Notes: a model not told the origin generated them from the sequence alone. Positions 52,058-61,781 are shown, counted from the stretch's first letter. The stretch is 64,000 bases of DNA from Pseudomonadota bacterium (GCA_023436885.1 JAEZHI010000031.1:62001-126000); one strand, 5' to 3'. Numbers and translations are program-made.

Positions 52058-52678
52058 TCAAAGCAGATTATGCGCGACCAACGCCGCTTCTAGGGCTGCG
52101 GGCGTCGTGAAGACAGCTCCCCTCAGGCCAGCGGCACGAGCTCCTTCGACATTCTCGGGCATGTCGTCGGTAAAGAAGCTTTCCTGTGGCGAGAAGCCAA
52201 GCCGGTCGAGAGCCCTGACGAAGACCTGAGGGTCCGGCTTCAATGTCGAGAAAGATGCCGAGACTAGAAAGCGGTCGCCCACGAGGCGCGCAAGTTCCGG
52301 AGCAAGCGTTTCGCGATATTCGTAGACAAGCGGACCATTGTTGGTCAGCACACCGACCGCAGTTCCCCTGGCAATCAGTCGCTCGATGAGTGCGAGCGTG
52401 CCGGGGATGGGACGCATACCGAGCCGGCGCGCCTCAACCCAATCCCTTACCTCAAGCGGATAGCCAAGGCGCTCCCGCCATGAGTTGATGTAGAGCTCTG
52501 GCGTCGGGAAGGCGCCGCCGTCGGCGGCTGCCTCCAGCCCCTCGGCCCAAACCCGCTCATTGATGAACGCTGGTTCGAGCCCAGTAACACCAGCAAGATA
52601 GGCGATACGGTCGGCGCGGCTATAGGCATAGACGACATCGTCCATGTCGAACAAGGCGAGACGGATGGGTGTCGGCAT
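52058..52678 (-). CDS. HAD-superfamily hydrolase (subfamily IA)
   Basis: A cytosolic phosphatase of 206 residues. Motif I is LALFDMDDVVYAY, motif II is GVLTNNGPLV, the motif III Lys is in FSTLKPDPQVFVRAL and motif IV is ESFFTDDMPENVEGA. All catalytic residues are present. The cap is about 75 residues. The substrate is unknown. It starts three bases after the tldD stop, so the two are likely co-transcribed. Confidence 0.88.
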   Translation of the reverse strand: MPTPIRLALFDMDDVVYAYSRADRIAYLAGVTGLEPAFINERVWAEGLEAAADGGAFPTPELYINSWRERLGYPLEVRDWVEARRLGMRPIPGTLALIERLIARGTAVGVLTNNGPLVYEYRETLAPELARLVGDRFLVSASFSTLKPDPQVFVRALDRLGFSPQESFFTDDMPENVEGARAAGLRGAVFTTPAALEAALVAHNLL

Positions 52679-52681
52679 GGA

Positions 52682-54103
52682 TCAGGTCGCCGTACCACCA
52701 ACGGTGACCGCATCGATGCGAAGCGATGGCTGCCCAACGCCGACCGGCACGCTCTGGCCAGCCTTGCCGCACATGCCGATCCCACGATCGATCTCAAGAT
52801 CATTGCCAATCATCGACACGCGCTTCATCGCCTCCGGACCATTGCCAATCAGCATGGCGCCCTTGATCGGCTCGCCAACCTTGCCATCGCGCACCCGATA
52901 AGCCTCGGTACAGTCGAAAACGAACTTGCCGGAGGTGATGTCCACCTGCCCGCCTGAGAAGGATACGGCATAAATACCGTCCTTAATCGAGGCGATGATC
53001 TCCTCGCGCGTTTTATCACCCGAGAGCATGTAGGTGTTGGTCATGCGCGGCATCGGCACATGAGCGTAGGACTGGCGTCGCCCGTTTCCCGTCGACTCGG
53101 CGCCCATCAGCCGGGCGTTCTGTCTGTCCTGCATGTAGCCAACGAGACGGCCATCTTCGATCAGCACCGTCTTGCGGCTCGGAGTACCTTCGTCGTCGAT
53201 CGTGAGGGAGCCACGGGCTTCCGGCAAAGTGCCGTCATCGACGATAGTAACTCCCTTGGCGGCCACCTGCTCGCCCATCAAGCCGGCAAATGCCGACGTC
53301 TTCTTGCGGTTGAAGTCGCCCTCCAGGCCATGCCCGACCGCCTCATGCAAAAGCACGCCAGTCCAGCCGGGGCCGAGCACGACATCGAAAGTACCGGCCG
53401 GAGCAGGCTTGGCTTCGAGATTGACCAGCGCCTGACGAAGTGCCTCGTCGACGGCATGCTGCCAACGCTCCGGTGTAATGAAGCCTTCAAGCCCCAGACG
53501 TCCGCCCTCGCCATAGGAGCCGCTTTCCTGGCGGTCGCCGCTGCCGGCGATCAGCGAAACGTTGACGCGCACCAGCGGGCGCACGTCCCGCAAATGGATG
53601 CCGTCTGCCCGTATGATCTCGACAATCTTGTAACTCGTCATGATCGAGGCGGTTACCTGCCGTACACGCGGATCGCGGGCGCGCGCCCATGCATCGATTT
53701 CCGCGAGAAGTTCCACCTTGTCGGAGAAAGCCGGAGACAGCAGCGGATTGACGTCACCGTAGAGCTTGCGGTTGGTCGGCCTTGGCGGCTCGGAATGCGT
53801 CCCGGAATATCCAACCGAGACCGCCTTGACGGCGTCGGCGGCGCGGCGAAGAGCCTTTTCCGAGAGGTCGTCGGCATGCGCATAGCCAACCGCCTCGCCG
53901 GCCACCGAACGGAGACCGAAGCCTTGATTGACGTCGTAGGTCGCTGTCTTGAGGCGGCCGTTGTCGAAGGTCAGAGCCTCACCTTCGGAACGCTCAAGGT
54001 AGAGTTCGCCATCATCAGCCCCCGCGAGGGCGTCTGCGACGATGCGCTGCGTCATCTCAGGATCAAGTCCGGCGAGAGCGAGAAGGTCATGGCGTTCGGT
54101 CAT
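52682..54103 (-). CDS. tldD: Metalloprotease TldD
   Basis: Catalytic subunit of the TldD/TldE protease, 473 residues from the ATG at 54103; a longer frame to 54187 would run into the terminator upstream. The zinc-binding motif is in GVLLHEAVGHGLEGDFNRKK, i.e. HExxxH, the TldD form. Other conserved parts are QGFGLRSVAGEAVGYAHADD and NTYMLSGDKTREEIIASIKD. The non-catalytic partner PmbA/TldE is coded at 44 kb. Confidence 0.95.
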   Translation of the reverse strand: MTERHDLLALAGLDPEMTQRIVADALAGADDGELYLERSEGEALTFDNGRLKTATYDVNQGFGLRSVAGEAVGYAHADDLSEKALRRAADAVKAVSVGYSGTHSEPPRPTNRKLYGDVNPLLSPAFSDKVELLAEIDAWARARDPRVRQVTASIMTSYKIVEIIRADGIHLRDVRPLVRVNVSLIAGSGDRQESGSYGEGGRLGLEGFITPERWQHAVDEALRQALVNLEAKPAPAGTFDVVLGPGWTGVLLHEAVGHGLEGDFNRKKTSAFAGLMGEQVAAKGVTIVDDGTLPEARGSLTIDDEGTPSRKTVLIEDGRLVGYMQDRQNARLMGAESTGNGRRQSYAHVPMPRMTNTYMLSGDKTREEIIASIKDGIYAVSFSGGQVDITSGKFVFDCTEAYRVRDGKVGEPIKGAMLIGNGPEAMKRVSMIGNDLEIDRGIGMCGKAGQSVPVGVGQPSLRIDAVTVGGTAT

Positions 54104-54144
54104 CGGCGGCAGCGTCCCATGAAGAGGAGGATCGTCTCCTCCAT

Positions 54145-54180
54145 AAATGCAAACGTCCGGATGCTCTAGCCTCCGGACGT
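54145..54180 (-). terminator. Terminator of the IalB-like gene
   Basis: ACGTCCGG (54153-54160) and CCGGACGT (54173-54180) pair perfectly. On the minus strand the stem is followed by TTTGCATTT. It lies 43 bases past the IalB-like stop and before tldD. Confidence 0.8.
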
Positions 54181-54223
54181 GCAACATGTCGTGTTTCCGG
54201 CACAGCCGTACAAGTGCGGCCGG

Positions 54224-54754
54224 TTATGGCAGGGCGTCAAAGCCTTCCTTGAACCCCTTCAGCGAGATCGGGATGCCAATACCGTCTTCCGGAGAATCGT
54301 AGATGATGAAAAGTGCCTTGCCGCCACCTTCGAGCTGCCCGACGAGATCGTCCTGAAGAATCACCTCGGCATAGCAGCCACGGGCGCGGCACCGCACGAA
54401 ACCAACACGACCAATGTCCTTGTCGTCGATCCGAAGGCCGAGGCCGGCCATCAGATAGACGCCAAGCGGGGCAAGAACCCGCATGATCTTCGACTTCTTG
54501 TCCACGGTCTTTACGATCAACACCGAAAGACCGATGTTATCGCGATCCTCGGCGGTAACGTTCTGCACCATGGCGCATTGCTTATCGCGCGCGCCGACGG
54601 GCTGATCGCAGCGAATCTGCCAATCGCCATGCGTAGACTCGACCTTGCCATCGACAAATTCCTGCGCCGCCGCTGCGGAGAGCGTCGCCGGCAGCGAGCC
54701 CAAGGCGAGCAGCACGCAAAGGCATGCGGTAAGAACGGTCCTCATGACGGTCAT
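54224..54754 (-). CDS. Invasion-associated locus B (IalB) family protein
   Basis: An exported protein of 176 residues. The signal peptide is residues 1-30 (TVLTACLCVLLALG region, cut near SAAAA-QEF). Family features are STHGDWQIRCD, KQCAMVQNV and FVRCRARGCYAEV, each with Cys likely paired in disulfides. IPISLKGFKEGFDAL closes it. The family is named after a Bartonella invasion gene but is common in free-living Rhizobiales, where it may serve envelope stability. An ATG three codons later (54745) is an alternative start. Confidence 0.88.
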   Translation of the reverse strand: MTVMRTVLTACLCVLLALGSLPATLSAAAAQEFVDGKVESTHGDWQIRCDQPVGARDKQCAMVQNVTAEDRDNIGLSVLIVKTVDKKSKIMRVLAPLGVYLMAGLGLRIDDKDIGRVGFVRCRARGCYAEVILQDDLVGQLEGGGKALFIIYDSPEDGIGIPISLKGFKEGFDALP

Positions 54755-54848
54755 GATCCTCTCGTCAACGTCCCAGACCCCGGAGACCGGCAACGAATCG
54801 CCGGTTGATCCTTATTCCCATACTTGCGGCTGGACGAAAAGGTAATGG

Positions 54849-57842
54849 TTAGGCTGCCGGGGGGCCGCCAGCGACCTCACCGACACCCAGAGCGGCATCA
54901 GAAGCTCCGGGAACACGGTCCGGTACTCGCATCGGCGCTTCGGATACAGCCACAGGCGCCACCTTAGCCACCGCCTTTTTCGCCTTCTCCATGAGCTTGC
55001 GCACTTCGTCGGCGCTCATGGGCGATCCGAACAAATAACCTTCGAGATAATCGGCCCCAAGGTCGGCAACCTCATCAAGATCTACCGGGCGATCTATGCC
55101 CTCGACCACCAGCTCCAGCTCAAGATCGTGGGCAAGCGACGCAATGGTCTTGAGAAGTGCCTGCCTGTGGCGGCCTGAGCTTCTCAGAACATTCTGATCG
55201 ACCTTCAACGTGCCGGGCGGCAAACGCTGCAGATAGCTCAACGAGGAGAAGCCCATACCGAACTCATCGACGGCAAATCCCGCACCCAGCTCCTTCAACT
55301 TCATCAGCATCTGCAGCGAGAATTCCGGACTTTCCATCAAAAGCCCTTCAGAAAACTCGATATGCAGCACGTCACGCGGCAGCCCTGTGCGCGACAAGAT
55401 TGCCTTCACGTCGTTGAGCAACTCGTGCCGCAGAATTTGTCGGTTCGAGAGATTGACCGACATGGTCAGCGTATCGCCAAACGGCAGATGGTCGCGCCAG
55501 TCGGCGAGCTGACGCGCAGCGCGATCGAGCAAAAACATGCCGAGCTGGTTGACCAGACCGGAGCGAACCGCAATCGGCATGAATTCGGCTGGTGGAATCG
55601 ACCCCTTGCGCGGATGGTTCCATCGCAAGAGAGCCTCGAAGCCTGCGACGGAACGGTCACCCGCCCGGATCACCGGCTGGTAGAGTACCGTCAGCTCGCC
55701 CTTTTCGATCGCGCCGCGTAAATCCTGCTCCAGCGCCGTGAGATCGGCCGACATGATACGCAAAGCGGGGCGGAAGGTCTCGATGCGGTCGCCGCCCAGC
55801 TTCTTGGCAAAAGCGAGTGCAATCTCGGCATCCTGAATCAGAACCCGCGCTTCCTTGTCATCGGAGTCCGGCACGGCAATGCCGATCGAGGTGGTGAGGA
55901 AGACTTCCTTGTCACCGACGACAATCGGTGCACGTACCGCCCGCTTGACCGTATCGGCAAAGGCCGCGAGTCGATCAGACGCCTGTTCGGACACCAGCAC
56001 GATACCGAATCGATCCCCTTCGAGACGCGACAGAGTGTCGAGCGGCTTGACCAGCCGGCCAAGCCTGCGCGCCAAGGTCAGCAGGATGGTGTCGCCGACG
56101 GAGAGGCCAAGCGTTTCGTTGACCTGGCGGAACCGATCAAGGTCGACGAGGAAAACAGCCGGCCTGCGCTGGTTATCGACCCTTGCACGCGCCAGGTCGG
56201 ATGCGAGCCGGTCAACATACAACTCGCGATTTGGCAGGGACGTCAGATTGTCATGGATGGCGTCCGTGAGCAGCCGCTCCTGCGCCAGCTTCATGTCGGT
56301 GATGTCGAGAAGAGTACCCACACAGCGGATGACCTCGCCGTCCGACCCGAGGATCGGGCGGGCGCGCAGGCGGAACCATTGATAATGGCCATCCTGGGCG
56401 CGCATGCGGAAGGTTTGGCTGAGGCGTCCCTTGCGCGTCTCGACAACCGCGTCGAGCGTCGCCTTGAAGCGCTCACGATCCTGAGGATGAAGATAATCGA
56501 GCCAGTCGCGCGCCGGCCCCTCGAGGCGACCACGCTTGAGGCCGAGGCTTTCCTCGGCTTCGGCGGATGTCACGATCTGGTCGGCAAGCACGTCCCAGTC
56601 CCAGATCATGTCGCCCGAACCGGTGAGTGCCAGCGCCTTGCGTTCGCTGTCGTCAACCTGCCCCTGCGTGATGGCGCCGCCGGCAAAGGCGTGCTGCATA
56701 ACAGTAAAGCCCAGAAGCAGGACGACAAGAACAAGGCCTCCGGCCAAGGCCGGTTGGGCAAGATCGCTGACAAGACGACCGGAGACGGCAAGGCCGGTAC
56801 CGCCAAGCCAGGCCAGGAACACCAGCCAAGTCGGCACGAGCATGATGGCCCGGTCATAGCCGCGCAGAGCCAAGGCGACGATCAGCACGAAGCCGATGCC
56901 TCCGAGGGCGGCCAGCACCATGCGCGCGATGCCGGCGGTGATCGACGGATCATAGAGGTCGAGAGCGAACAGGCCGATCAGCGCCAGAAGCGTGATCAGC
57001 ATCACGTGACTGTAGCGCACGTGCCATCGGTTAAGGTTGAGATAGGCGTAGAGGAAGATCACCATGGTCACGGCGATCATCACCTCGGAACCGGCCCGGT
57101 AGATCTGGTCGGTGCCCGAGCCTACGGCGAACACCTTGTTCCAGAAACCGAAATCAATGCAGAGGTAGGCGAGCACTGCCCAAGCCAAGGCGGCGGTCGC
57201 CGGGAACATCATCGATCCCTTGACGACGAACAGGATGGTGAGGAACAGTGCCAGAAGTCCCGAAATCCCCAGCACGATACCGCGGTAGAGCGTGTAGGCG
57301 TTGACGCTATCCTTGTACGCGTTCGGTTCCCAAAGGCCGATCTGCGGCAGGTCGCGCGTTCTGAGCTCGACGACGAACGTGACGACGGTACCCGGATCGA
57401 GCGTCACCAGGAACACATCGGAATCCTGGCTGGTCTGACGTTCTGGCGCAAAGCCCGAACTCGGGGTGATCGCCGCGATGCGCGATGCGCCAAGGTCAGG
57501 CCACATCACACGCGAGCCCACCAGATGGAAATGCGGCGCTACGATCAAACGGTCGAGCTGGACGTCCGATTGGTTGGACAGCGAGAAGACGACCCAGGAG
57601 GGGTTGGAGTCGATTCCCTTGGCCCGCACTTCAATGCGGCGGACAACACCATCGGGGCCGGGCGCGGTTGACACCTGAATGGAATTGCCCGCATCGCGCC
57701 GATATTCGACGGCATGCGTCAGATCGAGCGCCTTAACATCGGGCTCGACAAGAATGGGCTCGGCTGCGAGGGCATGGTGGGGAGTGAAGCCGGCGGCGAA
57801 CACCAGCAGCAACAAGGCAATGGCGGCGCGGACGAAGGCCAA
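54849..57842 (-). CDS. Signalling protein: 7TMR-DISM sensor, PAS, GGDEF, EAL (degenerate)
   Basis: About 997 residues. I use a TTG at 57842 with GGAGA six bases upstream, giving a clean signal peptide cut at HALAA-EP; an ATG at 57950 is the next alternative. Order: periplasmic DISMED2-like beta domain (about 30-155), seven membrane helices (about 165-375), PAS (about 395-510), GGDEF, EAL, Ala/Pro-rich tail. The diguanylate cyclase motif reads EGDRF in place of GGDEF, so synthesis is unlikely. In the EAL domain EALLRW, SVNLSNRQ, the Lys of LKVDQ and VVEGID are kept. DDFGTG, however, is DEFGMG, and the Gln of QGYLF is Glu (LEGYLFG). It probably binds c-di-GMP or a ligand rather than hydrolyses it. 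Confidence 0.85.
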   Translation of the reverse strand: MAFVRAAIALLLLVFAAGFTPHHALAAEPILVEPDVKALDLTHAVEYRRDAGNSIQVSTAPGPDGVVRRIEVRAKGIDSNPSWVVFSLSNQSDVQLDRLIVAPHFHLVGSRVMWPDLGASRIAAITPSSGFAPERQTSQDSDVFLVTLDPGTVVTFVVELRTRDLPQIGLWEPNAYKDSVNAYTLYRGIVLGISGLLALFLTILFVVKGSMMFPATAALAWAVLAYLCIDFGFWNKVFAVGSGTDQIYRAGSEVMIAVTMVIFLYAYLNLNRWHVRYSHVMLITLLALIGLFALDLYDPSITAGIARMVLAALGGIGFVLIVALALRGYDRAIMLVPTWLVFLAWLGGTGLAVSGRLVSDLAQPALAGGLVLVVLLLGFTVMQHAFAGGAITQGQVDDSERKALALTGSGDMIWDWDVLADQIVTSAEAEESLGLKRGRLEGPARDWLDYLHPQDRERFKATLDAVVETRKGRLSQTFRMRAQDGHYQWFRLRARPILGSDGEVIRCVGTLLDITDMKLAQERLLTDAIHDNLTSLPNRELYVDRLASDLARARVDNQRRPAVFLVDLDRFRQVNETLGLSVGDTILLTLARRLGRLVKPLDTLSRLEGDRFGIVLVSEQASDRLAAFADTVKRAVRAPIVVGDKEVFLTTSIGIAVPDSDDKEARVLIQDAEIALAFAKKLGGDRIETFRPALRIMSADLTALEQDLRGAIEKGELTVLYQPVIRAGDRSVAGFEALLRWNHPRKGSIPPAEFMPIAVRSGLVNQLGMFLLDRAARQLADWRDHLPFGDTLTMSVNLSNRQILRHELLNDVKAILSRTGLPRDVLHIEFSEGLLMESPEFSLQMLMKLKELGAGFAVDEFGMGFSSLSYLQRLPPGTLKVDQNVLRSSGRHRQALLKTIASLAHDLELELVVEGIDRPVDLDEVADLGADYLEGYLFGSPMSADEVRKLMEKAKKAVAKVAPVAVSEAPMRVPDRVPGASDAALGVGEVAGGPPAA

Positions 57843-58023
57843 GGACACTCTCCAGCTCGACTGGCGAACAGTTCGTTTTCGTGTACCGCGCCGGATACGC
57901 GGTGGCTTTGTCAGGGCATAAGGCGACTGCAGACCCAGCCCGCCAATCATGCTTTGCGCAGCTTCTTCCGAAAGCGCGTCGCAGAGATATAGCCGAGGAT
58001 GGCGACCGTGCAAACCTAGCCCG

Positions 58024-58611
58024 TCAGCCAACAACCTCGTCATCAACCATCCGCGACAGCAGGACATGGTCCTGCCAGCGACCGTCGATCAGAAGATAAC
58101 GCTTGGCGTAGCCTTCGCGAACGAATCCGGCTTTTTCGAGAAGGCCGATCGAGCGATCGTTTCCGGGGATGCAGGCCGCCTCTACACGATGGAGCCGTAA
58201 CTCGCGAAAGGCGAACTCCAAGACGAGATCCACAGCGCGGCGCATATAGCCTTTGCCTGCATGGCGAACGCTCATCCAATAGCCCAGGCTGCAGCTCTGG
58301 GCGACGCCGCGACGAATGTTGGAGAGGGTAATGCCGCCGAGCAGTCCCTCGCTGTCCTGACTGAATATTAGGAAGGCAAAGCCCGTCTGTTCGGCCGCCT
58401 CACGCTGAACACGGCGAACGCGGCGTTTGAAAGCTGACCGCGTCAGATCATCGATTGCCCAGGTCGGCTCCCATGGTTTCAGAAAGTCGCGGCTCTCGGA
58501 TCGCTCGTTGACCCAAACCGCATAGTCCGACACGACCGGCAAACGCAAAGAGACCACGTCGTCACCCAACACCGGAAAGTTTCCGGAGGCCACGACGCCG
58601 AAAAAAGTCAT
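58024..58611 (-). CDS. RimJ/RimL-type GNAT acetyltransferase
   Basis: A protein of 195 residues. It has LRLPVVSDYAVWVNERSESR near the start, the acetyl-CoA region SLGYWMSVRHAGKGYMRRAV, and the C-terminal signature EAACIPGNDRSIGLLEKAGF. These place it in the RimJ/RimL group that acetylates the N-terminal amines of ribosomal proteins or small substrates. Its ATG overlaps the stop of the M16 peptidase gene (ATGA). It ends shortly before the DISM gene, same strand. Confidence 0.9.
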   Translation of the reverse strand: MTFFGVVASGNFPVLGDDVVSLRLPVVSDYAVWVNERSESRDFLKPWEPTWAIDDLTRSAFKRRVRRVQREAAEQTGFAFLIFSQDSEGLLGGITLSNIRRGVAQSCSLGYWMSVRHAGKGYMRRAVDLVLEFAFRELRLHRVEAACIPGNDRSIGLLEKAGFVREGYAKRYLLIDGRWQDHVLLSRMVDDEVVG

Positions 58612-59888
58612 GCCGCGCTCGCTTTGGTGGAAACCGCGCTCGCGGCGATCGAGCCAACCGATGGAACCTTTGCGATCGGGCCAATGGCGGCAAGAGTCGG
58701 ATTAGGTGCCACGGTGATCTTTTCGAGGAACTCGCAGACCTTCTGCGGCGTCACGGCGTTGATGCGGCTGACCAATTCATCCAGCGGCAACGTACGGCCA
58801 TGGAACATGATGTGACGAGCGATCTGTCCAGCGCGTGCCACGGGACTTTCCAACGCCATCAGCAGGCCGGCGCGCAACTGCGATTGGGCACGCCGAACCT
58901 CGACCTCGGTGACTTCCGTCGAGGCACGAGCAATCTCGTTCATGGTCTCTTCGACGACGGCTCCAGCATCCCGCTCTCCGGTTGCGGCCGAAATGCCAAA
59001 GATGCCAGCGTCCTCGAAGCCCCAATGGAAGGCATAGATCGAATAGCAAAGACCGCGCTTCTCGCGAATTTCCTGGAAGAGGCGAGACGACATGCCGCCA
59101 CCGAGGATCGACGATGCGATCTGTGCGGTGATGTAGTCATCGTCACCGTAGGCAATGCCGGGGAAACCGAGCACCACCTGTGCTTCCATGAGATCGCGCT
59201 CTTCGCGAGCCTCGCCTCCCACATAAAGGGCCCGCTCGGGAACAATCGACTCGGCTTCGCCGAAATGCTGGAACTTGCGCCGCGCCATGCGCACGAGTTC
59301 GCGGTGCCCAAGCTTGCCAGCTGCGGCGATCACGGTGCGTCCGCCGGTATAATGACGGTTGAGATAGCCCCGCAACGCGTCGTCCGAGAAGCCCTTCACC
59401 GTTTCAATGGAGCCGAGAATCGGACGACCGATGGCCTGCCCGGGGAAAGCGGCCTGCTGGAACATGTCGAAGACGAAATCTTCCGGCGCATCGAGAGCGG
59501 CGCCGATTTCCTGACCTATGACGTGCTTTTCGCGGTCAAGTTCGTCGGGGTCGAAAACCGAATTCTGTAGGATATCCGAAAGGATATCGAGGGCGAGCGG
59601 TACATCCCCTGCAAGGACGCGCGCGTAATAGCTGGTGCTCTCGATCGAGGTGGCGGCGTTCACTTCACCACCAACATTTTCGATCTCTTCGGCGATATCC
59701 TTGGCCGAACGCTTCTTTGTGCCCTTGAAGGCCATGTGTTCAAGAAGATGGGAGATGCCGTTTTCGTCCGCCGCCTCCGATCGCGATCCTGCGGCCACCC
59801 ACACGCCGAGCGCGGCCGAGGCAAGATGCGGCATGGAATGCGTGACGACTGTAATGCCGTTTTCCAACTTGGTTACTTCGACGGCCAT
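58608..59888 (-). CDS. M16-family zinc peptidase (mitochondrial-processing-peptidase-like)
   Basis: A protein of 426 residues. The inverted zinc motif HLLEH is in NGISHLLEHMAFKGTKKRSA at about residue 48, and the third ligand Glu lies in the ENVGGEVNAATSIE region. LSDILQNSVFDPDELDREKH and TGGRTVIAAAGKLGH follow. The family processes small peptides and is close to the beta subunit of the mitochondrial peptidase. GGAGG precedes the ATG. It follows thrC on the same strand, 289 bases away, and overlaps the GNAT gene by four bases. Confidence 0.94.
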   Translation of the reverse strand: MAVEVTKLENGITVVTHSMPHLASAALGVWVAAGSRSEAADENGISHLLEHMAFKGTKKRSAKDIAEEIENVGGEVNAATSIESTSYYARVLAGDVPLALDILSDILQNSVFDPDELDREKHVIGQEIGAALDAPEDFVFDMFQQAAFPGQAIGRPILGSIETVKGFSDDALRGYLNRHYTGGRTVIAAAGKLGHRELVRMARRKFQHFGEAESIVPERALYVGGEAREERDLMEAQVVLGFPGIAYGDDDYITAQIASSILGGGMSSRLFQEIREKRGLCYSIYAFHWGFEDAGIFGISAATGERDAGAVVEETMNEIARASTEVTEVEVRRAQSQLRAGLLMALESPVARAGQIARHIMFHGRTLPLDELVSRINAVTPQKVCEFLEKITVAPNPTLAAIGPIAKVPSVGSIAASAVSTKASAA

Positions 59889-60066
59889 CCGACCATTTCC
59901 TCCCTAGTGGTTTGGCTCCGACATTTGCAGTCGCCTGATGAAGGCCTCCCGGCAAATATCAAACCCCACAAAACCACAAGCAATCCATTGATCTTACGTC
60001 ACTTTTCAACTCAGCCTCGGACCTAACAAGCCGTCAGGCCGAACCGAAATGTCAAATCCACGCCGC

Positions 60067-60082
60067 TAAAAGTCAACTTTTA
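60067..60082. promoter_or_regulatory. Palindrome in the gap between thrC and the M16 peptidase gene
   Basis: TAAAAGT-CA-ACTTTTA: perfect 7-base arms around two bases. It lies 96 bases past the thrC stop and 179 bases before the peptidase start, so it is either an operator of the peptidase or part of a weak terminator. Confidence 0.3.
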
Positions 60083-60177
60083 CAACGAACTCTGCACGGA
60101 ACGACGCGCCACTCAACACAAAGTTTCGCCTGCCCCTTCACTTTTGCCGGCGCATCGCTCCCAAGCTTAATGCCCAA

Positions 60178-61578
60178 TCAGATCAAAACTCGTGCCCTTT
60201 GTCGAATGAAAGCCTCGATCTCCGAAAGATCGTTGGCCAGCACCGTCATACGTTCGGGCCGCTCCATCAAGTCTCCCAGAAAGGCAGGCAGAGCCGGTCG
60301 CTCGCCGCTTGCAGCTTCCACTGCGTCGGGGAACTTGGCTGGATGAGCCGTCGCCAGCGTCACCATCGGAATGGTGCCGCCAGTAAAGGCCTCGGCCACC
60401 ACGGCGCCGTTGCCGCCATGAGTGTCGATCAGATAGCCGGCCTCGCTCCTGAGGCGCCGAATGAGCGCAGCCGTTTGATCGACGGATGCGCGGCCGGCAC
60501 CGAACTCCTTGCGGATGGCGGCGTAGGCAGAGTCAGGAAGCGTGAAAGCGCCCGACTGCGACAGTGTCTGCATCAAACGCGTCACGACGGTCGCGTCGCG
60601 ACCACAGGACTCGAAGACGAGGCGTTCGAAATTCGAGGACACCTCGATGTCCATCGACGGTGAGGTCGAGGGGACGACACCGGTCACTTCATAACGTCCG
60701 GTTTCAAGGGTGCGGGCGAGAATATCGTTGACGTTGGTGGCGATCACTAGCTTCTCGATCGGCAGGCCCATCTTCTTGGCGACGTAGCCCGCGAAAATGT
60801 CGCCAAAGTTGCCTGTCGGCACCGTGAACGACACCTTGCGCGCCGGCGCCCCGAGCGCAACGGCGGCGACGAAATAGTAGACAACCTGCGCGGCGATACG
60901 TCCCCAATTGATCGAGTTGACGCCGGAGAGACTCAGCTCGTCGCGGAAGGCAAAGTGGTTGAACATGCCCTTCACGAGGCTCTGGGCATCGTCGAAGGTG
61001 CCGTCAAGGGCAATGCAATGCACGTTGCTGTCGGCGACCGTCGTCATTTGCCGGCGCTGGACGTCCGAGACGCGACCATTCGGGAAGAGGATGAAGATGT
61101 CGGTGTTGTCTCGGCCGCGGAAAGCCTCGATCGCGGCACCACCGGTGTCGCCGGATGTTGCGCCGACAATGGTCGCTCTCGCGCCGCGCTGCCCCAGTAC
61201 ATGATCCATCAAGCGGGCGAGCAACTGCATCGCCACGTCCTTGAAGGCGAGAGTAGGTCCATGGAAGAGCTCAAGCAGGAAGTGATCAGGTGCAATCTGA
61301 ACAAGCGGCGTCACGGCAGGATGGCGGAACGTCCCGGTGTAGGCCGCGTCGATCATCGATCTCAGATCGGCATCGGCGATATCGTCATCGACGAAACGCG
61401 AAATGATTTCGAACGCTACATCCGAGTAAGGCCGGCCCGCAAAGGAGGCGATCGTCGCGGTATCAATCGTCGGCCATGTCTCGGGCACGTAGAGACCGCC
61501 GTCGCGAGCAAGACCGGCGAGAACGACGTCGGAAAAGCCGAGAACAGGCGCGTTGCCACGGGTGCTTACATATTTCAC
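60178..61578 (-). CDS. thrC: Threonine synthase
   Basis: PLP enzyme that converts O-phosphohomoserine to threonine. It is 466 residues from a GTG at 61578 (AGGA eight bases upstream), beginning VKYVSTRGNAPVLGFSDVVL, where family members start. The PLP Lys lies in HGPTLAFKDVAMQLLARLMD; TIVGATSGDTGGAAIEAF and FTVPTGNFGDIFAGYVAKKM bind the phosphate. The frame open to 61626 adds 16 unrelated residues. Its product depends on ThrB, coded at 32.8 kb. Confidence 0.96.
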   Translation of the reverse strand: MKYVSTRGNAPVLGFSDVVLAGLARDGGLYVPETWPTIDTATIASFAGRPYSDVAFEIISRFVDDDIADADLRSMIDAAYTGTFRHPAVTPLVQIAPDHFLLELFHGPTLAFKDVAMQLLARLMDHVLGQRGARATIVGATSGDTGGAAIEAFRGRDNTDIFILFPNGRVSDVQRRQMTTVADSNVHCIALDGTFDDAQSLVKGMFNHFAFRDELSLSGVNSINWGRIAAQVVYYFVAAVALGAPARKVSFTVPTGNFGDIFAGYVAKKMGLPIEKLVIATNVNDILARTLETGRYEVTGVVPSTSPSMDIEVSSNFERLVFESCGRDATVVTRLMQTLSQSGAFTLPDSAYAAIRKEFGAGRASVDQTAALIRRLRSEAGYLIDTHGGNGAVVAEAFTGGTIPMVTLATAHPAKFPDAVEAASGERPALPAFLGDLMERPERMTVLANDLSEIEAFIRQRARVLI

Positions 61579-61781
61579 GGAGATATTCCTGCCCAAAAAT
61601 GGCGCCGGACGTAAGGGTCTCGTCACCTTCCTGAAAATGCTCTAGCGGCGGCGCGACACTGTCGCAAGCGCAGTCGCAACGCGAAGAGATCGTTTTTTGC
61701 CGGTCGCCCTCGCGAAAGCGTCGTCAAGACGCCATATCGATCCGGCATGCCAGCCCATAATAACCAGTTGAGCTCGCCGTT

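Noticed and set aside
56253..57671. A 472-codon open frame on the plus strand, opposite the DISM-PAS-GGDEF-EAL gene
   Set aside because: It is rich in His, Arg, Gln and Asp with no domain, and is the antisense of a well-supported gene; long antisense frames are common at this G+C content.
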